Source: Vallitalea longa
Lineage (GTDB): Bacteria; Bacillota; Clostridia; Lachnospirales; Vallitaleaceae
Reading direction: 5' to 3'
Assembly: GCF_027923465.1 (NCBI RefSeq)
Contig: NZ_BRLB01000001.1
Span: 124,001-188,000, forward strand
Length of the DNA stretch: 64,000 bases
A program made the position numbers and the translations under genes. This document shows positions 8,790 through 17,062 of this stretch, in pieces. Every line of letters starts with the position of its first letter. The stretch's first letter is position 1. The notes beneath the pieces were generated by a model. It was not told the DNA's origin. It saw only the letters and a list, made by a program, of their open reading frames with translations, and did not search any database.

Positions 8790-9470
8790 CTATTTTGCAT
8801 CAGGATACTCATTACATAATAATCTATAAGGCAAAACATCTTCTTCTATTTCAGGGAATCGTCCTATAGGTTCATAGAACCTGTTATCCTTATCATCATC
8901 ATTACACATCGAAACTTCTCCTAGAAGAACAGGTCCTCCTTCATTTGGTACATAAAAATCATGATACATATACTGAGTTATAGTAATACTTTCACCGGGT
9001 TTCAATAAAACTTTTGTCCCAGCAGGTACTGTCCTCATTTTTCCATCTGTACTGACTTGTACATCTGTATCTAATCTTCTTCCGTCTTCTGCTCCATTAT
9101 AGACAGTTATATAAACATCATTGCCTCCACGATTAATAATATCTTCCATTTTACTCCAATGGTAGTGCATAGGTGCAGACTGATTAGGATAGAGCATCAA
9201 TAATTTCTCTGCATAGGTCTTGTTGTATCTTTTATTATTATGATTTCCATTACGCAAGGTAATAAGTGAGAAACCTATCTTTTCGAAATCTCCCAAACCG
9301 AAATCAGTAATATCCCATCCTAATTTATTATCACGAATTTCATCATATTCATGTTCTTTTATTTTCCAATCTTCTGATGTCCATTTGGCAAAAGGTGGCA
9401 ACATGAATTGTTTCTTTTCTATTAGATTTTCCATGTCTTTTATCACTTTATTTATTTTTGAACGTTTCAT
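8790..9470 (-). CDS. D-lyxose ketol-isomerase (cupin family)
   Basis: This 226-residue cupin matches the D-lyxose isomerase family (YdaE-like), which interconverts D-lyxose and D-xylulose, and often D-mannose and D-fructose, with a divalent metal. The metal ligands appear as PMHYHWSKMED (His102, His104, Glu109) and a later His in QYMYHDFYVP (about residue 170). The N-terminal helix and the FAKWTSEDW segment are also family features. It is the last gene of the minus-strand sugar operon, after RpiR regulator, aldolase, kinase and ABC importer genes. That context supports import of an aldose, isomerisation to a ketose, phosphorylation and cleavage. Substrate choice between lyxose and mannose cannot be read from sequence. 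Confidence 0.88.
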   Translation of the reverse strand: MKRSKINKVIKDMENLIEKKQFMLPPFAKWTSEDWKIKEHEYDEIRDNKLGWDITDFGLGDFEKIGFSLITLRNGNHNNKRYNKTYAEKLLMLYPNQSAPMHYHWSKMEDIINRGGNDVYITVYNGAEDGRRLDTDVQVSTDGKMRTVPAGTKVLLKPGESITITQYMYHDFYVPNEGGPVLLGEVSMCNDDDKDNRFYEPIGRFPEIEEDVLPYRLLCNEYPDAK

Positions 9471-9553
9471 TCCAAATCATCTTCTTTCATATTTATATGA
9501 ATAAATTTTATAACAGCAGGAATTTATATTTCTAAAAATCCCTGCCGTCAATA

Positions 9554-10396
9554 TTAATATTTAGTTTCTGATAAAATGATTTCTGGTTTATCTGCATGTT
9601 TTTTAGCTATAGTCTCCTGATTAGTAACTAGCTCAAGTAAAGCATCTATTACTGCAGTTTCATTCAAGTGAGCATAATTCTTATAACAATTAAATATTTC
9701 TTCTTTACCATTAGAGATTAATGTATAATCTGCTTTATCTGCTACTGGTGACTGCGAATATCCCGTTATAGCAATGATCTTCAATCCTTTTTCGACTGCA
9801 AGCTCCATTCCTTGAACAACTGATTTAGATGTCCCAGACTGGGATAGAGCAATAATGATATCTCCTTTATCAGCAAGATTGACATGATTCATAAAATATT
9901 CAGGTGCAATGTTATATGTACACTTAACACCAAGCCTTCCCAATCTAAATCCCATATATTGAGCTAATGGGCTAGTATTTCCAGCCGCGATGATATGTAC
10001 TTGTTTGCATTTTTTTATTAAGTCAACACAAGATAAAATATCTTCTTGATTAATATTGTGTCCAATAGCCATAATTGTATCTGCATAATTCTTAAACACG
10101 CCTACTACATCATCTGTTTCTTCAGGTAATTGAACCGAATTTTTTTGTTTTCTTCCCATATCTCGTGCAAGCATTATCCTAAACTGATAGTAACCTTTAT
10201 ATCCAATATGATGACACATCCTTACTACAGTAGCATCACTTACACCACTGGATTTTGCAAGTTCAGAAACATTCATGTTCACAACTTTTTCTGGGTTTTT
10301 CAAGATAAAATCTGCAACTTTCTTCTCTGCTGAAAAAATACACCCATAATTTTCACTAATTACTTCTTTTACTGTTTTTTCCAGTATTCCTCTCAT
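9554..10396 (-). CDS. MurR/RpiR-family transcriptional regulator
   Basis: A 280-residue regulator with the two usual domains. Residues ~1-80 form the helix-turn-helix: FILKNPEKVVNMNVSELAKSSGVSDATVVRMCHHIGYKGYYQFRIMLARD. Residues ~110-245 form a SIS sugar-phosphate-binding domain with IIAAGNTSPLAQYMGFRLGRLG and DIIIALSQSGTSKSVVQG. RpiR proteins sense phosphosugars and act as repressors or activators of nearby sugar genes. Here the gene lies between the aldolase and the lyxose isomerase, so it most likely controls this operon. GAGGTG precedes the ATG. The TGAAATA palindrome upstream of the binding-protein gene (15971-15990) is a candidate target. Confidence 0.92.
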   Translation of the reverse strand: MRGILEKTVKEVISENYGCIFSAEKKVADFILKNPEKVVNMNVSELAKSSGVSDATVVRMCHHIGYKGYYQFRIMLARDMGRKQKNSVQLPEETDDVVGVFKNYADTIMAIGHNINQEDILSCVDLIKKCKQVHIIAAGNTSPLAQYMGFRLGRLGVKCTYNIAPEYFMNHVNLADKGDIIIALSQSGTSKSVVQGMELAVEKGLKIIAITGYSQSPVADKADYTLISNGKEEIFNCYKNYAHLNETAVIDALLELVTNQETIAKKHADKPEIILSETKY

Positions 10397-10442
10397 CTTT
10401 TCACCTCAATGTAAATACTAAACCAACCAGATTTACGTACAA

Positions 10443-11303
10443 TTAATACAATGAAGCTTTCCCATCAGCTTGAAATAGTTTTATCTTATGATGTGCAACT
10501 TCTTTCATTGCCGCAATACAAGGTGGCTCTATAGTGTTTGGTTCTCTAAGACTCTCATCTTGTAGTACATCTCTCATTTTAACATAATACGCCGCTTTTA
10601 TGTCACTTGAAATATTAATTTTATTAACTCCCAAGTTAACTGATTCACCAATTTCCTTATCTGGATTACTGGAACCGCCATGAAGAACTATTGGTATAGT
10701 CACTTTTTCTTTAATTTTCTTCAATAAATCCAATTTCAGTTCAGGTTTAACCCCTTTTGGATAAATACCATGACATGTTCCGATTGCTATAGCTAATGTA
10801 TCAACTCCAGACTCTTTTACAAATTTCTCAGCATCCTCAGGGTCTGTATATATTATAGTTTCTGTTCCTGCTTCTGCTTGAGAATCTGTTGAACCTATAG
10901 TCCCTAATTCTCCTTCAACTGAAACATCAACTGCATGTGCAGCTTCAACAACTTTTTTTAGTACTGCAATATTTTCTTCAAATGGTAAGCTAGAACCATC
11001 AAGCATAACTGAAGTAAATCCACTTTGTATTGCTACTATTACCTGTTCAAAAGATGCACCGTGATCTAGATGTATACAAACTGGAATATTTGATTGTAAT
11101 GCTTTCATTCTAAGAGAAGCCAAGAAATCTGTTCCTACATGACTTAATTCATCCGGATGAATAGCAATGATTACAGGTGCATTAGCTTCTTCAGATGCTT
11201 CCATAATTCCATTAAACATTGCATAACTGGAAATATTAAACGCAGGTACTGCAAAATTCTTTTCATTGGCAATTTTCAATAGTTCTTTCATATTCATTAA
11301 CAT
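10443..11303 (-). CDS. Class II ketose-bisphosphate aldolase (fructose/tagatose type)
   Basis: A zinc-dependent class II aldolase of the FbaA/GatY/KbaY group that cleaves a ketose bisphosphate or ketose 1-phosphate to dihydroxyacetone phosphate and an aldehyde. Signature segments are FAVPAFNISSYAMFNGIMEA, PVCIHLDHGASFEQV (zinc His), VEGELGTIG, GTCHGIYP and IVLHGGSSNPD with a second zinc His, then the phosphate-binding KINISSDIK. The ATG at 11303 is chosen because GGAGG sits eight bases before it; the in-frame ATG five codons earlier overlaps that GGAGG. The neighbour kinase gene is immediately upstream in the operon, so the pair probably forms a kinase/aldolase module. Confidence 0.92.
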   Translation of the reverse strand: MLMNMKELLKIANEKNFAVPAFNISSYAMFNGIMEASEEANAPVIIAIHPDELSHVGTDFLASLRMKALQSNIPVCIHLDHGASFEQVIVAIQSGFTSVMLDGSSLPFEENIAVLKKVVEAAHAVDVSVEGELGTIGSTDSQAEAGTETIIYTDPEDAEKFVKESGVDTLAIAIGTCHGIYPKGVKPELKLDLLKKIKEKVTIPIVLHGGSSNPDKEIGESVNLGVNKINISSDIKAAYYVKMRDVLQDESLREPNTIEPPCIAAMKEVAHHKIKLFQADGKASLY

Positions 11304-11403
11304 ATTTTTTTCCTCCATTTTTCGTAAAATTATTATAATCGCTACATTAGGTTGTTAGTCAATCCATTATCGCCTCCTTAATTGAACCAATAATATCTAT
11401 ACT

Positions 11404-12735
11404 TTATTTTGTAGTGGTATACTCAAAACAGATTTGTACACCAGCAACAAAAGAGTCTCCTAATCCAATAGTATATTTAGGTTTATCAATGTATTTAGAT
11501 GGCACTATCTTAATTCCATCCCTATATTCACTTTTGGAAACTATTTCTTTGTTTGATAGTCCTACTTTGCTTAAGGGAAGAGTCAATATCTTTTCTATCT
11601 GTTCCTTGGTTCCATACCAACCGAACATAGCCTTAGCTGTAGCAATCAAATTACCATAGATCAGACCTCTTTCGATATCAGCTTCTAATTCTTCCCCAAC
11701 ATACATTGAATAATCTTTGGTATGAACTATAATTCCTTTTTTGATATGAAACTTATCTATCAAACATCTAATTCCTCTAATGCAAGATAAAATATCAGTT
11801 ATATCTATTTTATAGTCATACATCATCAATGTATATTTCAGTTCTTCTTCATTAAGGCTTACTATGTCAACTTTTGAATACAGACTTTCTATACATAATT
11901 TTTTTATCTCATTGTCGTGATAATGAGCATCTTCAAAAAATACTATTCCCTTAATATTTTTTTCCTTATATTTCAATATATGTTTCTTCACATATGTCAA
12001 ATGTTCTTCCAATACCTTCTTATCCATAAGTGCATTAAAGCTGGATAAAACGTTACTACTTATATTGACAGCATTACTTTCGATATAGTTAAAGTAATTT
12101 TGATCAAATGGAACATATTCGTTTATAGTGATTTTGGTAATAATCAATCTATTAGATGCTGGAATACTCGCTTTCTGTTCCCCCAGCTCTATTACATCAC
12201 CTTTCTTAAATTGAATGATGCAATGAATTTCTTGCTCTCCTTTACTGATTACTTCGTTTGTATGTATCAATCTACCTTTTTCTGATACAGTATAGATATA
12301 TGGCGAACTTAGTATCTCGCATACATCTTTCGAATCATCAGTCAAATGAACAACTGATGGACATTTAATTGTGGCTAAAGCCATCGCTCCTTGAGTTGCA
12401 GTACCACCCATGCCTTTTGTATATTGAAAGTTTTTTGTAACCAAATTAATATTTTCAATATCTGCTTCTCCACCAATCCCATTTATAGCGTAGAACACCA
12501 TAGTCTGTAATAGATCCTCTATAGTTATTATCTTAGGAACTGGTTTCATATCTTTTAAATTCCATCCTTGCATATTTTCTTTCAACAATCTATTTAATAT
12601 ATCAATTTGAAAATCGCATAAGAGATCCAGATTACTTGTATAACCCATTGCGGGAAATATATTTTTTTCTTTTCTCAATGAAATCACATTATCCAAATCA
12701 TCAAAAGCCACTTTATATTTATCTTCCATTTTCAT
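11404..12735 (-). CDS. ADP-dependent phosphofructokinase/glucokinase-family sugar kinase
   Basis: A 443-residue member of the ADP-specific PFK/GK family (ribokinase fold), enzymes best known from archaea that phosphorylate a hexose or hexose phosphate with ADP. Visible features: a substrate-side GMGGTATQGAMALA segment near residues 113-126, VFFEDAHYHDNE, the central VSLNEEELKY segment, and the C-terminal catalytic GLGDSFVAG at residues 424-432 with Asp427 as likely base. It lacks the shorter length and typical motifs of PfkB kinases. It is followed by a class II aldolase, so it may make the substrate of that enzyme. The start has GAGGG upstream. Whether it uses ADP here is inferred from family membership. 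Confidence 0.75.
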   Translation of the reverse strand: MKMEDKYKVAFDDLDNVISLRKEKNIFPAMGYTSNLDLLCDFQIDILNRLLKENMQGWNLKDMKPVPKIITIEDLLQTMVFYAINGIGGEADIENINLVTKNFQYTKGMGGTATQGAMALATIKCPSVVHLTDDSKDVCEILSSPYIYTVSEKGRLIHTNEVISKGEQEIHCIIQFKKGDVIELGEQKASIPASNRLIITKITINEYVPFDQNYFNYIESNAVNISSNVLSSFNALMDKKVLEEHLTYVKKHILKYKEKNIKGIVFFEDAHYHDNEIKKLCIESLYSKVDIVSLNEEELKYTLMMYDYKIDITDILSCIRGIRCLIDKFHIKKGIIVHTKDYSMYVGEELEADIERGLIYGNLIATAKAMFGWYGTKEQIEKILTLPLSKVGLSNKEIVSKSEYRDGIKIVPSKYIDKPKYTIGLGDSFVAGVQICFEYTTTK

Positions 12736-12789
12736 TACCTTCCCTCAGTACCAATTTGTAATATCAATACGCTAATAATATAATACAAT

Positions 12790-13626
12790 TTAACTTTTTA
12801 CAGAACCGGCAGTCATTCCTGCAATAAAATATTTCTGGAAGAACAAGAATAGTAAAAGAACAGGAAGGGAACCCAATACACTCATTGCCATCATTTGATT
12901 CCATTCATATGCATGTTGTCCCATTAATAGATTAATCCCAACCGGTACAGTTCTCATATCATTGGTTTTAGTTAATGCTAGAGCGAATAGATATTCATTC
13001 CATGCCTGCATAAAAGTATACATACCAACTGACACCAATCCTGGTACTGCTGTAGGCACTAATACTTTCCATAGTGCTTTAAACCTTGAACCTCCATCAA
13101 TCATAACTGCTTCATCTAAACTTTTTGATAATGTATTAAAATATCCTGTTGTCATTAATATCGCATATGGCAGGGTAAAAAGCATATAAGTCAAAATCAA
13201 TGCCAAGTATGTATTATATAGTTTCATAGTAACAATAAGACTTAGATATGGAATCAATAAAGTAATAGGTGGAACCGCCTGAACACTTACTATTAATGTA
13301 TTTAGAATATTTTTACCTGGAAAATCAAATCTACTGAAACTATATGAAGCAAGAATTCCGATTACAAGGGTTAATACTACAACTGTAATTGCAATAAAAT
13401 AACTGTTTATGAAAAATCTAATTTGTTCCGAACTTCCGAATATAGCTTTGTATGCATCGAAACTAAATGTTTTGGAAATCCATACTGGAGGCCATGCAAA
13501 TATTTCTACATTAGTTTTGAATGAACTAAGAATCATCCAAAGTACTGGAAATCCTGCAAAACAAGCACCTAAGATAAGTAAAACAACAATAATAATTTTT
13601 ATATATAATTTTCTCCCTCCAACCAT
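12790..13626 (-). CDS. Carbohydrate ABC transporter permease (MalG type)
   Basis: A 278-residue membrane protein with about six hydrophobic segments and the cytoplasmic EAA loop EAVMIDGGSRFKALWKVLVP near the middle of the C-terminal half, which docks to the ATPase. An extracellular/leading segment with FPVLWMILSSFKTN after the first membrane helix is typical of MalG-like CUT1 permeases. It starts two bases before the stop of the partner permease gene is cleared (13626 versus 13628), so translation is coupled; GAGGG precedes the ATG. With the MalF-type partner and the lipoprotein upstream it forms a sugar importer. No ATPase gene lies in this operon, so a shared MsmK-like ATPase is expected elsewhere. 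Confidence 0.92.
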   Translation of the reverse strand: MVGGRKLYIKIIIVVLLILGACFAGFPVLWMILSSFKTNVEIFAWPPVWISKTFSFDAYKAIFGSSEQIRFFINSYFIAITVVVLTLVIGILASYSFSRFDFPGKNILNTLIVSVQAVPPITLLIPYLSLIVTMKLYNTYLALILTYMLFTLPYAILMTTGYFNTLSKSLDEAVMIDGGSRFKALWKVLVPTAVPGLVSVGMYTFMQAWNEYLFALALTKTNDMRTVPVGINLLMGQHAYEWNQMMAMSVLGSLPVLLLFLFFQKYFIAGMTAGSVKS

Positions 13627-13627
13627 C

Positions 13628-14530
13628 TTAGTCCCTCGCTTTCTGATGTCTCACGTAAAATATTGCTATTATTGTACAAGCTAACAATACGATACATGCA
13701 CTTGTTGAAGCCATGGAATATTGATAACTGCTGAATCCCTGTTTATATATATATGTACTTAATGTTTCAGTAGCTTTTATTGGTCCACCACCAGTTGTCA
13801 TCCAGATCAAAGCAAATTGCTGAATAGTCCAAACAAAGTCAAGCATAAGAAGACTTATTAAGATTGGTTTCAGTTGAGGTACTGTAATTCTAAAAAATTG
13901 CTTGAAACCATTAGCCCCATCTATAGCAGAAGCTTCGTATAGATCTCCACTTATACCTTGTAGACCAGCTAAGATACTAATCATGTAAAAAGGATAACCA
14001 GACCAGATATTAATGAATGTCACTGCCGAAAGTGCAAATTTTCTTGAACCTAACCACTCAATATTAGTACTTGTCAAATTGAACAACTGCAATAAATAAT
14101 TAATGATACCATTAGGATTCATCATCATTTTCCATAATATTGCAATAACTGACGCTGTAAACATCCATGGTAAAACATATATCACACGAAATAATGCTTT
14201 TGATTTATTTCCTAAATATTTAGTGTTAAGCAGTAGTGCAAACATTACCCCAATAACCAAATGTGCCAGAACACTGATTACAACAAAAACCAACGTATTT
14301 TTGATTGCAGTAATAAAAGTACTATCTGCTAGAATAGCTTTATAATTGTCAAAACCAACAAAAACAGGATTTTTATTTACAATAACATTGTCATAGAAAG
14401 AAAATTTTATAACCATGATTATCGGAATTATCAATAATAAAAACATAAGAATCAGTGTTGGCATAAGATAAAAATAAGGAGTTGCTTTTTTCGTAAAACC
14501 GCCTTTAACAATACTTCTTGCTTTCATCAA
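13628..14530 (-). CDS. Carbohydrate ABC transporter permease (MalF type)
   Basis: A 300-residue integral membrane protein with about six transmembrane segments and the EAA loop EASAIDGANGFKQFFRITVPQL. The N-terminal TPYFYLMPTLILMFLLLIIPI is the usual first helix of UgpA/MalF-like permeases, and the P-rich IGVMFALLLN and YVLPWMFTASVIAILWKMM segments follow in family order. It lies between the substrate-binding lipoprotein gene and the second permease gene, all on the minus strand. The pair should form the membrane channel of a CUT1 sugar importer. The transported sugar is inferred only from the lyxose isomerase, kinase and aldolase downstream. Confidence 0.92.
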   Translation of the reverse strand: MMKARSIVKGGFTKKATPYFYLMPTLILMFLLLIIPIIMVIKFSFYDNVIVNKNPVFVGFDNYKAILADSTFITAIKNTLVFVVISVLAHLVIGVMFALLLNTKYLGNKSKALFRVIYVLPWMFTASVIAILWKMMMNPNGIINYLLQLFNLTSTNIEWLGSRKFALSAVTFINIWSGYPFYMISILAGLQGISGDLYEASAIDGANGFKQFFRITVPQLKPILISLLMLDFVWTIQQFALIWMTTGGGPIKATETLSTYIYKQGFSSYQYSMASTSACIVLLACTIIAIFYVRHQKARD

Positions 14531-14603
14531 CTTATTTCATCCCTCTCTTATATTTGTGAGCTATATAATATATAGCCCACAATATATAGTCACAAATACC
14601 TTA

Positions 14604-15923
14604 TTACTTAAATGCTTTCTCCCATATTTCCTGTGTAGCTGACAGCATATCATTAACACCTGATGTATCTCCATCAATATACAATTGTAATTGTTCATCA
14701 AATGCTCTCATCAATTCTTCTGAAGTTGGAAGTCCAGTAAATTCATTTATAGCATAACAATCTTGAAAGATTTCATAAGCCTTAAGAAACATTTCATCTG
14801 CTCCCTCATAAGCTGGTTTAGAATATGTATTACCAGGGAAAGCATTAGCTGCTTCTGCCAACTTGGCATTTACTTCTTCACTCATCATATATTCAACGAA
14901 CTTTATAGCTTCTTCTTTGTGTTCACAATTATCTGATATACCAATTCCCCAGTTGGCTACATCCATACCACTTGTTCCTGAATAACTTTCGATAATAGGA
15001 ACATTAATAATATCTACATTCATATCTGGTGAACTTTTCCTAATCATTGTTAAATGTGCAAGAGAATCAATCATAAAAGCAATTCTTCCATTAGCGAACT
15101 CTTCAACCATATCAGCTTCTTTCATTGCATAAGCTCCTGGAGTGACAACACCTGCATCAAACATACCTTTAACAAAATCTACAGTTTTCACTAAATCATC
15201 ATTACCAGTCAATGCTGGTTTACCCTCATTTAACATTGAACCTCCTGAAGCCCATAACCAACTCATGAAGTTGTTTTGAATACCACTTGGAGATTCTGTA
15301 GATAATGGTATCGCCCAACCATATATATTTTTATCTTTATTAGTGGCTTGTTTACAAGCTTCCATAAATTCTGTCCAATTGGTTGGAATCTTATCAATTC
15401 CAGCTTCAGCTAGAATATCTTTATTTACGTACATTGGATAGGCAAAGTTTACAACTGGAATCATATATGTACTGCCATCAACTTTTATTTGATCTGATAA
15501 TTTACTATCATCATATCCATCAGATTCCATTAACTCCGTTAAGTTAGCGATAGAACCTTGTTTCGCAAAATCATATACCCATGAACCATCTAACCCAACT
15601 ACATCTGCCATAGTTCCTGCTGCTGCCCCAGCTGCTATTTGAGTTTTTGTATCAGCATATGGATTACTTAATAATTTTATTTTCACACCTGTCTCATCAG
15701 TAAATCCATTACAAATATCACTTAAAACCCCATCTGGTAATTCCACACCCCACCATTGCTGAAATTCTAACGTAATACTCTTTTTATCCTTACCCTCTTG
15801 AGAAATATCTTTTTCTTTCTCTGAATCTTGTGATGACTTGTCACCACATGCAACCATTAAAATCATCATTGTTCCAATTAATAGTGTACACATTACCTTT
15901 TTACAAACCATTTTTAATTTCAT
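14604..15923 (-). CDS. Extracellular sugar-binding lipoprotein (CUT1)
   Basis: A solute-binding protein of about 440 residues that catches sugar outside the membrane and delivers it to the two permeases encoded next. The ATG at 15923 is chosen because CCTCC (GGAGG on this strand) lies eight bases upstream; an earlier in-frame ATG has no such site. The start MKLKMVCKKVMCTLLIG leads to a lipobox, LMVACGD, so the mature protein begins at a lipidated Cys. Typical family features follow: EFQQWWGVELPDGVL, MADVVGLDGSWVYDFA, a hinge around INFAYPMYVNKDIL-type sequence, and GRIAFMIDSLAHL. It is the first gene of the operon. Confidence 0.92.
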   Translation of the reverse strand: MKLKMVCKKVMCTLLIGTMMILMVACGDKSSQDSEKEKDISQEGKDKKSITLEFQQWWGVELPDGVLSDICNGFTDETGVKIKLLSNPYADTKTQIAAGAAAGTMADVVGLDGSWVYDFAKQGSIANLTELMESDGYDDSKLSDQIKVDGSTYMIPVVNFAYPMYVNKDILAEAGIDKIPTNWTEFMEACKQATNKDKNIYGWAIPLSTESPSGIQNNFMSWLWASGGSMLNEGKPALTGNDDLVKTVDFVKGMFDAGVVTPGAYAMKEADMVEEFANGRIAFMIDSLAHLTMIRKSSPDMNVDIINVPIIESYSGTSGMDVANWGIGISDNCEHKEEAIKFVEYMMSEEVNAKLAEAANAFPGNTYSKPAYEGADEMFLKAYEIFQDCYAINEFTGLPTSEELMRAFDEQLQLYIDGDTSGVNDMLSATQEIWEKAFK

Positions 15924-16191
15924 TAATATTTCCTCCTTGTAAGTATTTCCTTTGATGATTTTATTGTACATGAAATATTATTTTATTTCAAGTGAGTTAT
16001 GTAATATTTTTTCTTTTCGCCATTTTTAACAATTTTTCCTTATATTATGACTTATTTTACATTTTTTTTAGTAATTATCAACAATTTTTTAGAGGCTTCT
16101 ATGAAATATTATTTTTTATTCATTACCTATAATTTTATATGACACATATAAAAACTCTGGTGAAATATTTTTTCTTCTTTATTTGATGAAG
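15924..16191. promoter_or_regulatory. Upstream region of the sugar operon with repeated TGAAATATT
   Basis: No gene is seen. TGAAATATT occurs at 15971, 16102 and 16161, always in the same direction. The first copy is half of a perfect palindrome and the second of an imperfect one (TGAAATA...ATTCA). The spacing fits a multi-site operator and promoter region for the downstream minus-strand sugar operon. Confidence 0.4.
15971..15990. promoter_or_regulatory. Palindromic candidate operator of the sugar operon
   Basis: TGAAATA and TATTTCA form a perfect 7-6-7 inverted repeat 48 bases upstream of the lipoprotein start codon. Several RpiR-family regulators bind AT-rich inverted repeats of the TGAAA...TTTCA kind, and an rpiR gene is in this operon. 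Binding itself is inferred. Confidence 0.4.
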
Positions 16192-16246
16192 ACAAAAAAA
16201 CTCTGTAGTGTACTAAAAAATACACTAACAGAGTCTATATATTACT
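16192..16246 (-). terminator. Terminator at the end of the RiPP operon (copy A of a repeated sequence)
   Basis: On the minus strand ACTCTGT-AGTGTA pairs with TACACT-ACAGAGT, with a one-base bulge, around an eight-base loop, and a run of seven T follows. It lies 18 bases after the stop of the metalloprotease gene. The sequence closely resembles another hairpin at 22777-22827 at the other border of the cassette. Confidence 0.85.
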
Positions 16247-16263
16247 ATTATATATTCAATTAA

Positions 16264-17013
16264 TCAAAACTCATTTAACTTTACATATAATTCTTCTATA
16301 TTCATAGTTTCAAAATTATATTCATACAGTTGATTCGTATATAGATCTCCAGACCTATAGAAAGATATTCTTGAGTATGGAGATTCTTGTCCACTATTAT
16401 TTTCATCATAGCCAACTTTTTTTCTGACTTTATTTTCAATAAATCTGGCAAAACCTTCCTTCCATTCTTGCCATATGAAATATTCTCTATCACATTCATT
16501 AAGATGTTGTAGTAATAATTTTCTTTTAACTTTAACTGTTTCTAGCTTTTCATTATTAAGGGCATTTATATAATCTTTAAAATAGTTAATGAAATTTTCT
16601 TCATTATATTTGAATTTATAATTTATTTCCCACATAGGTGAATTTTCATCGTATATTTTCAATTTATTTTTTATATCTTCTTCTACAGTCATTCCTTGAT
16701 AACAATGGACCATTTCATGAAAACAAACTATAGGAAAATTTTTTTCAAATATTAATTTATATCCTATGATACAACAATACTTTTTATAGTAATTATCCAA
16801 ATAGAAACAGGCAGCGATATCATCTGGTATGTGCATCACAGCTTTGAATTCTTTAATAAAAGAATAGTTTGTTCCATTTGATTTATCAAATATATAACAA
16901 TTATCATCTTTAACGATAACAATTGGATAATTGATCTTATAAAGCATATGTATTTCCTGAATATTTAATTGTATATTTGAAATATCATCTAAATAATTCT
17001 GTATATCAAGCAT
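16264..17013 (-). CDS. HExxH metalloprotease-like protein, candidate RiPP leader peptidase
   Basis: A 249-residue protein with no recognised family name. It contains HEMVH at residues 99-103 (His99, Glu100, His103), the zinc-binding signature of gluzincin-type metallopeptidases, preceded by a hydrophobic strand (FPIVCF) and followed by CYQG. A second conserved-looking element, WQEWKEGFARFIENK at residues 181-195, offers Glu186 as third zinc ligand, as in other gluzincins. No signal peptide or membrane segment is visible, so it should act in the cytoplasm. It is the last gene of the cassette, after the exporter gene. Since that exporter has no peptidase domain, this protein is the best candidate to remove the precursor's leader. 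It starts after GAGGGGTGAT. Function is inference. Confidence 0.75.
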   Translation of the reverse strand: MLDIQNYLDDISNIQLNIQEIHMLYKINYPIVIVKDDNCYIFDKSNGTNYSFIKEFKAVMHIPDDIAACFYLDNYYKKYCCIIGYKLIFEKNFPIVCFHEMVHCYQGMTVEEDIKNKLKIYDENSPMWEINYKFKYNEENFINYFKDYINALNNEKLETVKVKRKLLLQHLNECDREYFIWQEWKEGFARFIENKVRKKVGYDENNSGQESPYSRISFYRSGDLYTNQLYEYNFETMNIEELYVKLNEF

Positions 17014-17062
17014 ATCTTATCACCCCTCATGAAGTTATTAATAATATGTACTTTTTTATCTA

